Of a DNA stretch of 64,000 nucleotides, positions 28,601 through 40,600 are shown piece after piece (position 1 is the first letter of the stretch; every line of letters starts with the position of its first letter). A model generated the notes under the pieces. The model saw only the letters and a program-made list of their open reading frames with translations, did not search any database and was not told the DNA's origin. The stretch is from the NCBI GenBank assembly GCA_026413225.1, contig CM048575.1, positions 3,996,001 through 4,060,000 on the forward strand, read 5' to 3'. A program made the position numbers and the translations under genes. Source of the stretch: Otis tarda. Taxonomy: Eukaryota; Chordata; Aves; Otidiformes; Otididae.

Positions 28601-31600
28601 AAGAGGTCACCTTTCCTACTGACAGGACAGGGTTACACCCGTTCTGGCCCCAGCAAGCACTCAGCAACCTGCAGGTGCCAAAGACCATCTGAGCAGATTC
28701 TGTAACAGCACATTACACTATCTGAGATCATTGCCTTAGCAATACTTCTCCCAAGTCCCTCTGCTACAGAGTTGCGTATTCTGAGGAGCCAGAAGCCACT
28801 GCCTCACAGAAAGACAGAACAGACCACTTATCTGCTGCCACTGCTGGAACAAGATGTAGCTGACAAAAAAAAAAAATTATCATCATACCACGAGGACAAG
28901 GGTGAGGTGCTACTACTGAAAAGACTGCTGTCCCTCAGATTACGATATTCTGTGATCCAGACATCCAACGTAAGCAATGTTTTCCCAACAGCAACTCCTC
29001 CCTAATCTGAAGGATTCAGGATGCAGTACAGAGCTAGCAGTTAGGAGGATCATCCACATTTCAGCACCTTTGCTTTAAGGGATGAAAGAAGAACCTTAGA
29101 AGGGGTCTATTAGACAAGTCAACTGATATGCTGAGTCAGTACTGTGTTTGTTTCAGTTTGTTACTGAAATACCAAAGATTAAATTCACCACCATATGTAG
29201 GGTAACTAACTACTGACAATACACTCTACTTCTATCCTACATGCTTAGCTGAACTTTTCACCATTGGATCTACCGAAGAATAAATGGAAATATTTTTGAA
29301 AATCTATAATGAATACTGAAGTCTTTGAAGAAATCTAATGCAAAATTCAAGTATATAGAGCTCATTAAGTTAGGACAACATCATAAACAGGTCTTGAAGA
29401 GAGGGACACAAAGCATTTCATTCTAGATGAAGTCAGGAAAGCATAAGATAGTAAGAGTCTATGGACAAAGTTAAAGAGAAAATACAATCCTTGAACAGTT
29501 TATTGAAGATACCAGGATTTTTCAGAAAAAAACAATCAGCAACTACTACAATGTCACAGAAGTTTTCCACCCAGGGAAGTGGTGGATTCCCCAACATTGG
29601 ACACTTGGCTGAACAGGGTGCTGGGCCATCTTATCTAGACTGTGCTTTTGCCAAGAAAGGTTGGATCAGATGATCCTTGAGGTCCCTTCCAACCTAGTAT
29701 TCTATGACTCTTAATCCCATGATGACCGGGTAAGTGAATTTAAAAGCTACCTTGGAAACATTAAGTTTCAACTTCTTCCATCAGCCCTTACACAAAAGAT
29801 GAACCTGTGCCTGACTAACCCTGTCTGTGGCAAATGAATGGGCTGGGAGCAGAGACCAAGCCTCTGTAACACCATGGCTAACAGCTACAGACTATGTCTA
29901 ACAGATGGCATAGCTGGGTAGCGTCAAAATAATCTGATACACCTTCAAACTTGGTTCTGGAGTGCTGCAGTGTCCACTATGATCTGCCACAGTCACTATG
30001 GGAGGAGTCACAGGACTTGCACACCAGCACTCAAAATAAAGGACAAATCACTAAGACCACAGGATTTAAATTGTACCTACTGCACTTCTTTCTACTACCA
30101 AGGACATGCCACACCAGCTGTTTTTAGGGTTGCCAAGACAGTAATTATTCCACGGTATTTCAGGCAAAGGAGGTCTGTACACACCTTAAGTCACCAGTCA
30201 CAAACCACCTCAGTCCCTTCCACTACTAGCAGGACTACAAAGCTCTACTAGTCTATTTCTCTCAGTTAGAAGCCAAGTTTATTCATCTTCAGTTTACTGA
30301 AGAGTTTCCACACCTGCAATTTCCCTGACTGCAGGTGAAACAAACACCTGTATCTTCAGAGCCACCGCAGCAGCAGCCGCCAAGCCTCAGGGACTGAGGA
30401 AACCCCCAGTCACGCGTGTATAAAGCCTTGGGATAAGGTCTACACAAGCACAGTACCAAGGTCTAAGTTCACTTCCTTCCAACTACCTCCTGCCAAAGTC
30501 TTCACTTTAGTAACTTACAACTGACATTAGCTTCCAATTTCATCAGTCACAGTTAAAGCCAGAACAGGCAACAGCAGCAACAGATCAGTCCCTGGTCGTG
30601 GAAGGGTCCATTAGTGTAAATACAGCAAGACTACCACTCTTGTCTTTCAGCTCCATGAGGAACACGAGTCCTTGCAGTCAGGTAGGTACTACCTTCAGAC
30701 TAAAACCTTGAAAACATCTTTTCCTCCTACATAGTCTACAGTAGCTACCTTCATCTGAGTGTAGGAACAGTAGTATTATGAGCTTGTTTCTGCACCACCT
30801 CAGACAAAACACTTCTAGGAATCACCCGGACTAAAGACCTGTCCCACTATTTTCATCCCTCTCAAATCAAGTACAGATAGTAACTGGCCACTCAGATCTC
30901 CACAAAAGCTCTTTAGTCATCTTCAAATTAATACCTCAGAGCTGCTACATCACTCCATCTTAGTCTCTCTCACACAAACCATCAGACAGATCAAGACGTG
31001 CTATGGTTCCCTTACTGCAGTTGCCATTGATTGTGTAGTTATAAACCTGCCGTTGGGCCTAAGGCCGCCAATACTGTTATTGCAGTCAGCTTCTTCCTGC
31101 TCAGAAATCCTTGTTGCCTAGATCAGCAAAGCAGGACAGGCAGAATTCAGGGGAAGGGTAGAAGAGAAGCACTACAGCAGCCCTTTTTTTTTTAAATAAA
31201 AACAAACAAACAAACAAACAAGCTAGTGAATTTGAAAAAAGCAATTCAGAACACTTACCTGTATGGACTGATGGAAGCCCAACCACACCTCATGCGGCAA
31301 TTCACTTTCGGGAACTGAAAGCAGTAGCTCAAAACAACTCCTGGAAAAGTAAGAGGCAAGTAAGCAAGCCACCTGAACACATTCTCTTGTGACGTTAAAC
31401 AACATTTGTGGCATATATTACTTAGCATTCAAATAAGAAATGATAGTAACTTGTTTGACTGCAGAAATCAGTTAAAGGCCAGAAACAGCCCTAGAACAAG
31501 GCATGAAACAGCGCTCCTTTTTACTACGCACAGTCCTGCTAGGATAGGATTGCAGCTACTCTTACAATCCAAGATAGTCTGTCCAACATGGGTCAGGAAC

Positions 31601-34600
31601 ATTGCATCAGATAATTTCTGCTTTTTTTTCTCTCACAAAGGAATCCTAATATCTATTCTGGAAAAACCTCATTTGACCCCAGCATTGTCTCTTTGTCAGG
31701 ATGAGAAAGCAAGCCAGCTTCACCCAGTTTCAGTGCTGATATATGTAAGAAAATAAAACTAGAGAAGAACAGCTTGACAGAAGAAGACACATGCATCAGC
31801 ACAGAAGTGGACCTAGAGAACAGACCCCAACAGTATCATAAAAGCAACAGACTGACAAACTAAGTTAAGAGGCGTGTTAGCACAGAAATGGACTCACAGA
31901 ATAGATTCCTAGAAATACCTTAAGAGTCTTTGACAGCACGGGGCAGGGAAAAGCATTCAAATACCTATGATGTGAATTGCAACAAGCTCAAGAGCTTACC
32001 AAATAAAAAAAAAATCCCACTGACACTGATGTTCAGAATAAAGTCAGAGTTAAACAGATCAGATTGTAAAATTCCCAGTTCATTAATTCATGGAGTTGCT
32101 GTATTTGTGTTGCTCAGTTATCTACACAACACAAGTGGAGAACATCCTCTTATTTCTTCATTGCGCCAAGCTCATGCTTAAAAATAGGACACTAGTCACT
32201 CCGTCTTGATTTTATACCCAGAAAAGTTTCTTATGTCCTATTTTCAATGATTGATAGGGCTTACATTACAGTGGCATGTGAACTTCTGCTGTATATCAGG
32301 TTTTCCAAATTTGAAAATTCAGGAGAGTGGGAAGGGTCCAGAAAGTTTTAACATCTCTGAAATATCCAGCAAATTTGAGATCTATATATTCCATACATAA
32401 GTTCAGATTCCAAAAACAGAAGGAAGGGAAAGAAACACCTACTTGACATTCCCTCATTTAGACTATCAGGTCAACGCTATCCCTCTTCAGGAACAAAAAG
32501 GAAACAGCTGTATGTATTTAGCACATCCATCTCATTTCCGGGAAAAGTCTTGGAGAACAAGAATCACTGTTTTCTGGGAGATAAAGCAACAGCAGGACTA
32601 CTGCCTATATTGTTCTGAAAGAGGGGTCATCTAACCTCATATGGGACGTACAGATCACCTAAACCCCAACTGCTGACAGAACAATTTGACCCAACCAAAC
32701 TAAATGTGTGTTCTGGTTTTGTTAGTGAGGGGTGGCCTAAGGTGGCAGCTTCTGTAGGAAACTGCTAGAAGTTGCTCCCCTTTGTTCAGTGGACTCGGCC
32801 GGGCCTAGGGCAGGCCCACTGCTGGCCAAGGCCGAGCCAACTGGTAGCAGAATGTCCCGTGATAACGCCTCTGCGATAACAGATTTAAGTGGGGGAAAAG
32901 TAGAAAAAAAGGGGGGGGGGGAAGATGTGAAGCAGCTGAGCGGGGGCAGAGAGGGGGAGGCGCAGGCCTCACCCTCTGGCCTCCCGCCGGGCAGCGACTG
33001 GGCCCAACTCGGCCTGGCCCAGCTGAGAGAGGTGGAGAGGAGATGAGAAGTGAATGAGATGCAAAAAGGATTCTGAGAGGCATCTGCCAGCCTGTTGTGA
33101 GGAACGGCTGCAGACACCAAGGGCAGTGCAGAAGGAGGGGGAGCAGCAATGCGGCTCCTGGCCAAGATTCCCCTGCAGCCTGTGGTGACGACCATGGTGG
33201 AGCAGGTTGTGCCCCTGCAGTCCATGGAGGTCCACAAAGGGGCAGAGATCCACCTGCAGCCCATGGAGGACCCCACGCCAGAGCAGGTGGAGGCCCAAAG
33301 GAGGCTGTGGCCCGTGGAGGCCCCGCTGGGGCAGCTGTTCTGGAGGGACTGCACCCCGTGGAAGAGATGACCCATGCTGGAGCAGTTTCATGAAGGACTG
33401 TGGCCCCTGGGAGGGACCCCACGCTGGAGCAGGGGAGGAATGCGAGGAGTTCTTCCCCCAACGATGATACAGCGGCATTTAACAACGCGTGATGAACTGA
33501 CCACGACCCCCATTCCCCCCCGTGCTGCTCGGGAGGGGAGGTAGTAGAGATAATATTAAGCCCGGGAAGAGGGAGGGGTGGGGGGAGGTTATCTTGTTCC
33601 CTGTCTCATTCTCCTGCTAGTTTTAGAAATAAACAAACAGTTTTCCCCAAGCCGAGTCTGTTTTGCCCGTAACAGTAACTTTAAGGATTTCTCCCCGTCC
33701 TTATCTCAAACCCGGAGCCGTTTTTCTTATATCATCTCCCCCTGTTCTCTTGGAGGGTGCGGGGAGCGAGAGAGAGACTGCGCAGTCTGGTCCCGATCGG
33801 GGCTGAACTACGACAATGTGTTAACTGTGACACTCTAACTAGAGATTGACAAGATTTACACACAGCAAAAACGTTTTCCTAAATCATGACAATGACCAGA
33901 TGATATTCAGATATCTTTCCCTTTTATGGTTGAAAAAGCATACAAACACCTTCCTGAAGATGTGGAAATGGTAAATTTCAGACCAGTGCCATCACAGCAA
34001 ACAGGAAAAAGTAGAAAGCAGTCAAACATTAGCTACTGGTAAACGCAAGGTGAACTATGAACAATTCCTTCTATGTTGTTAACTTTAATCTATTACTCTT
34101 AGGACCATATAAACCATTTTCAAATGCAAGTAACATTTGGATACCGATGGTAACATGAATGGCACCTTCCCCCTCATACAGCATCCTCAGAAAAAAAAAA
34201 AAAAAAAGCATTCTCAGAAGCTCAAGCAAACAATCAGATTCAAGGGTTTCCTACGACTCACAAGCATAGCCAGCTAACCAAATCTCTGTAAAAGACACCT
34301 TCAGTACGGCTACTTCATCATTAATTCTTCTGTAGAGGGAATACCTTTGGTATAGCAATACTAGGAGGTGAGGGGAACGTTCTGTGCTTTGTGGCCATGG
34401 AAACACAGTCTGAGTTCCACTTGACCAAAGCAGGTATGTCCCCTCACAGCCACAGCCAAGAAGAACATTCCTGTCTCCCCACAATAATTTGCCAAAGCTG
34501 TAAACTAGAAGAGCAACTACTCCAAGCTTTCATTCTATTTCCTAAGGTTAGACAGTGGACCAGGTCGGTCTCACACTGCATCAGCATCATGTTTCTTAGG

Positions 34601-37600
34601 TGGGTGCACAGTCTTTACACCACCCGCTATTTACTGTGAACACACAACTGACCCAGTCACGCGGCAGGGAAAGCCACAGCACACCGAGTTTTGCTGTTCC
34701 TGCCTCACCCTGCTGAGAAGGATGTCAGGAGAAGGAAGTTCTTTCCCCTTTCTCCAGGAGGGATGTTGGAAGGGAAGGAGGATTTCAATAGTAAAATAGA
34801 GCACTTTTGCTTTAAAACAGGAAGCTTGCTCATTTCATTCCTCATCAGGGTTCAAGTCTGAAAATACATAGCACATACGACAGCTGTGCTTAACACAATT
34901 GTCTCCCCAGAAATAAGTTACATGGGTACAGCACGCTTTCCTGTCCCTAACCAGGTAACAGGCTTCCTCCCTCACGGAACTTAATTTTTATCTTTAATTC
35001 CCTGCTCTAACTTCTCTCTCCCTCGCTTGGAAACTCTTACATAAAAATCACGGTGGGAGAGTTCAGTTAGGTGTGGCATTTACTTCACCCTATCTGCGAC
35101 CTCACTCGTTGTCTTTCTCATTCTTCAGATTCCTCTCAAATGTAATCATAACAACAACAGGGTACATGTCAGTGAGTCAGCCTCTCTACTGTCCTCCACC
35201 ACAAAGTTTGCTGAACATAAAAGCAACAGCAAACAAACTCCCCACACTGAAAGATGGAAGAAATTGTACTAGCAGAAGCAGAATATTCTGATTTTTCTCA
35301 ACAAGAGAAAAGTAATTTTGATAAGCATTTCTGACACAGAATTGGGATTCCCACCCCAAATTATCTATCAGTGGCAAAATATGTAGAAAGTACTGCAGGT
35401 ATGGATGGTCTGCATACAAAGTTTGTCTTTCATGACTTTGTAAGTGACATGAGTCACCAGAGAATACACAAGCTAATTAATGACAATATGATGAACATGA
35501 GAATACTCTATCCATAAATTTGCAGACCACAGTCTGTAAATGCAATTAAGATATTTTGCCAAAAATATATGTATTATGTACCAGGTAAATGATTTAGATG
35601 TTTAAGTCTTTAGTTTTCACATTAAGAAGTTTAGACAGACTTATCCTGATGTCATGTGTTTTTCCTTCTTGACAGAAGGTTTTAAAAAAAGGAAAAAAAA
35701 AACAAAACAAAACATAATCACTCCTAGTTCATATATAACTCAAAAGAAAAAATCTTTAAGGCATCACATGGAGACATCTGGTTCTGAGCTGTTGATTTAT
35801 CTTGCAAGTCAGTACATGACAAAAAACCCAACATCTGACCAACGAATTCATTGTAAAATCCTTCTCGAAAAGAATACTTGGCTTCAGACCACAAAGCAAG
35901 CAAGCTACTGATAACAAAGAAAAAATAGCCCATTGAAAAACTGTCACAGAACTACTTTTATTCTATGATGATCTTTATATTCTAGGTTCTAGATCTTCAC
36001 CCTCCTCCCTCAAATGAAACCTTACCAGCAAGGAATGACCAGCACATCAAGTTATCCTTCTCAGGTTAAGGGTAGTAACTGATTACGCTCCAAGGTATGT
36101 GAAAGCCTTCAGGCTACACTCTTCAATTACAAACAGCTGCTTTGCAATTAAAACAGACTTTGCAGAGCTAGAAGTTATTCCAGCTTAGCTGACGGACTGT
36201 AAAATAGTTCTGTCTCTTATTCAAGGAACTGCTATGCTTTAAGTCATGTCTACAGACACCTGTCAAAGAACTCTGCTTGCATTACTCTACTGTTTTGCTA
36301 CCCTGTAGCAATAGCCCACATGCACAACTCAGATCGCCATGAAAACAAAACAGATCTTCCTTTTACTGCCATGAAAACAAAAAAGATCATCCTTTTCAGA
36401 AAGGAACATGTTCAGAACTACCTTGCATTACAGGTGAGAGGACACAGGAAAGCAGTAACTGCAGAGCAAGTTTTATTAATGCAGGCATGAAGATCTGTTA
36501 CTAAAGTTTCTGTTTAATGAGGACCACACTAAGCTTTTTCTACAGAAAATAATAACTTTCAGAATGCTTAAGCAAGAACACTCCTAATATCTGCATGACT
36601 ATCCAAATACAGAAGAACAAAGCCTTACCGCTTGTTCACATTAATTAACAAAATGCTGAAGTACATTTTTGTTGTGATTTAAAAAGTACTTAAGACATTT
36701 ACTAGAGAATAAATCATAAAAAGTTGTCAAATTAAATATACTATTTCAACAACTCGCTCTTTCATTTATATACTTTTTTTTTTTAAATATTAATGTACCA
36801 ACTTAAAACTTACAGCACTAGTCTGCCAAGTACCAAAAGAACATCTTCACATTCTGTAGTCAAGTACGGCCGTGCATTAGCAAAGCTTTGGATGGAGAGT
36901 CGATATACTTCCAAAAAAGGTAAAATATGTTCCGATGCACCCCGACTGCCAGCATACTGAAGTAGTGTCTGAAAGAAAATGAGATATCATTAGAAGTTCT
37001 CACAACACATTTTTGTCTAAAAAGCAAGTATCAATATGCAATATCAAGGATATACAGTGGAAGAATTCTGGAATTGAGAAGCTTTTACTCTGAAGGAGAT
37101 GTAAAAATGATAGCTTTTCTCCCTTTTATTCAAAAATATTGTCATTTATTTTATTTTTTTGACAAAGTTATCAGAATTTCTTCTGGGGAGTAAGCTACAT
37201 GCAATTGGCAGAAACGTGAACGGTTAAGTTAAAAATTCAGGGAGAAAGTCTGCACTCAGCTTCCTTTGTACAACTGCCATGGAGACAGAACCACATATGC
37301 AACACTGGAATCTTTATTACTAGTGAGAAAGTAGGAAAATAGGCGAGAAGTTCAAGATTAAGAACATTATTCCAGCTGTAATATTTTAAAGATACATGCA
37401 TTACCCATACAGCAAACATAAAGTCCTCAGAAGGGGATACAAAACCCAGATCAGACCATCATGTAGTCGTTTTTCAAACGCAAAATTACCCTACATTTCA
37501 CTGCTTGACCATAGCAGCCCTGTATTATCTAGGCACAGTATGGAAGAAGCAATGTAAAAATCTAGCAAGTTCTAAGAGAAATTAAAATAAGTTTCAAAAA

Positions 37601-40600
37601 TCAGCACAGGGACAACAGTAGCATCTCCCAACCTTTTTAAAACTTCACTACACTAACATGTTATTTTTCTACAGGTTATAAAGTCACATTGAGAGCAAGC
37701 AGGGCACTGAGCTTGCTTCAAGGACACTTGCTTCACAAGAAACACCCCTTCTCTGTATGCACACCCACCTACAGCTCCAGATCAGTCATGCTTGTTTTCT
37801 TACCAGTTACAAACCCCTCTCATGTTGTACTCTCCCTAGACCAAACAAGGTATCAATCCTGATTAAGGCCAGCTGCGAAGAAAATAAAAAACAATGAAAA
37901 AGATTGTGCTTTGTGGAACCCTTAGGGCCAAGACTGTATGGAAAAAAAGCTGAGTCCCCCTACCTATAATTCAACACAAGCCCAATTGTCCTAAGAGGAT
38001 GATCAGGTCATATCAGGCTTCCAACCACTTCAAGTTGGGACTCTGACACAACCACTGTATTTTAACACCTTAAACAAACACATGATCATATCAGATTACG
38101 ACTGGGAGGAAGACACTACTGAACAGACCCTACAATGAGCTTACTAAAATGAAGTGCAGTCATTGTAATGGCCAGAAACTTCTCAGACGAAGTCTAACTT
38201 CCAACACAGCAAGAAGCAGGCATCTACGCACTATTTTGTGGACTATTTGGTCTTACGTCAGTGATCTAACTACACAACACTAGTCCTAAGGTTAAAAACA
38301 AAAAATAAAAAAGCAGACATTCACTAGATTGGCACAATATTGTGTAGTATTTAAGAAAAAAAATTCTATTTAAAAAATACTAAGAATCAGTAAATCGAGC
38401 CCGTTAGCAGGAAAAAAGTAATCAAGACCATTAGCAGAAGCAATGAATGACTAGTAACCAACCAACCAAAGTGCTTCTCTAACAGGTTAATGAGAATTTG
38501 ATAATATAACTCAAATTATATACGGCGTTCAAAGCATTAAATTACACTCAAAGGCTGTCAAGCTGTAATCCCTAGAGATACTCAATTGATGACTAACAAA
38601 GTCATGCTTAGCAAACCCAGCAGTAACACCGTCATTACAGTGACTACAGAAATAGAAGACCAAACATACAAGTCTCTGCATGTTTCTAAAAATACATCCA
38701 CTAAAACCAATCTATTAAAAAAGCCAAAGTTAGTGCTCAATTATTTTAACAGACACTTAGATAATCAACTATCTGGTCTGTGTAAACCATAAACCATGGT
38801 TTAAGATTAAATAAGCTTACTACAAAATACTGCACCCTTACTTGAATGCTATCCTAGCACTGAGATCAAGTCTTACAGCTAACATTAGCAATTTGTTAAG
38901 TAGCCATTCATCAGAAACTTCTCCCAAAACAGGTGAGCAATGATGGTTTCAGCATATTAAGACAGAGTCGAGGCAACAGAGTTAGTAATAGCTTCAATTT
39001 CAAAGATACACAGTCTTGAACATTATTGTGCTATTAGTATCAGCATGCTGACAAATAAGCAAAGCGCAATAACTATATTACAGAGGCTCTTAAAAGCCCT
39101 TCTGCTATTTCACAAGCAAAGGAAGGAGTTCTAGCAGTCCACTACAGACTTTTCCTAGCAATGCGTATATGCAAGATAAAAATCACACAATTTTTAACCT
39201 GTCAGAAATGTATAATCTACATGCTTTATACACAGTCATTTAACAATTTTATAAGCAATTACTACCTTACAGTCTAATTACCTGAAAAGAATATTCAAAC
39301 ATTTTAAGTCTGGTTAACACACATCCACTTACACTTTATCCTATCCTCCCTCCTACAGCAACACAACCAACACGTAACGGTAACACGACTACAGCAACGC
39401 AACTGACTGGTGAGCGGGGTAAGAACAGAGGTCATACACATCCACGTTCCGCATAATCTACAGACCAGCCGAGGTCCTCGCCACTGCACAGATTCTCATG
39501 TGCTGCAATGCTGGAATACCTGCTTAGCTGCATTTCTTCTGAAGCACCGATTTTTTTTTTTGCTCAGAACCAATTTAAACATGTCCAAGTTGCCTGACCT
39601 GCTATTACAGCTTTAAGTCTCTGCTTAAGAAAACAAAACTTCCACCTCTTCTTAAACATACCCGATTGCAATTGACAGTCCTCAACTGCGTCACCTTCAA
39701 CAATTTCAGAAAGCCGACAGGTGCTGGGTATCACCAGATGGGGTGTTTTGATGTCCTACAACCTTCACTCATAACTGCTCTTCATGCTTACGACAGCACA
39801 ACCTCAAACACACACAGTTCATTCTAGTTGGCAGTCTGGGTACATACTGAGCTCCCCAAGAGACGTGCACGCTTGTACAACATAAGGTTACGGAGTCAAC
39901 CCACTATTGAGGCTCCATGAGTTTCTCTGTTGTGTTATCCTGGACACCAGCCTTACTCCTCCGCTCAAAAACAGGGATCTTGAAGGAAATCGTGCCACCC
40001 CGCATCACTCCCAGGAAAAGCTACTGGAAAACTGCACATGGCAGCACAAGCTTACATGCAGTAAAACACAGCACCCAGACAGCTCAAAGCACAGGAAAGC
40101 TGCAGATTCGGTTCACCGTTCGTTGCGTCCCAACAGCCTCGGTGATTTCCACAGCGAAGCAGAGCACCATTCAGCACTACACCACAGACGTACACACAGG
40201 TGGGCAAATCCGTCAGTATTTCAGCTACCCTCATGGCAGCTACTTCCCAAGAACATATTTAAACCCAGCTAAATTCAGCTTCCCTAGGCATGTTCAGCTG
40301 CAGCTTACTAAGCGTGTGACAAGATGCCAGTGGTACCCTCCAAGTCATTAATACAAAATTAAGTTGAGCTCCTTAAATTCCACTTAGGAGCAGACCTTAA
40401 GTTACTTTTATCACTCAAACTCTCTGCAGCACTCACAAACATCCCCAGTCAGAAGGAGAAACCAAGATGTAAAATCACATCCTAACCACAGCGGTTTGAC
40501 TGCACAATGACACCACAGCTTCATTCTCCACTGAAGTTGCTGCACGACAGACCGGCTGTTCACGTTTTCTACTGTACGTCTTGGTGTACAGTCACGACAA

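Larger units (their letters stand above)
24595..31258 (-). other. RLF intron 3
   Basis: A 6.7-kb intron with two plus-oriented CR1 tails, at about 26350-26530 and 29563-29705, and a (CAAA)n run at about 31196-31222 close to the exon 3 donor. No other feature is recognisable. Confidence 0.8.

Noticed and set aside
32737-33485. Long minus-strand open frames of 212, 226 and 169 codons
   Set aside because: They lie in the GC-rich solo LTR in several overlapping frames, are Pro/Ser/Leu-rich, and the homologous frames in the second LTR copy (47908-48646) differ by indels. They follow from composition.
39907-40351. Frames of 121 and 144 codons in RLF intron 1
   Set aside because: Two different plus frames overlap, neither resembles a known protein, and no splice or promoter context supports them.
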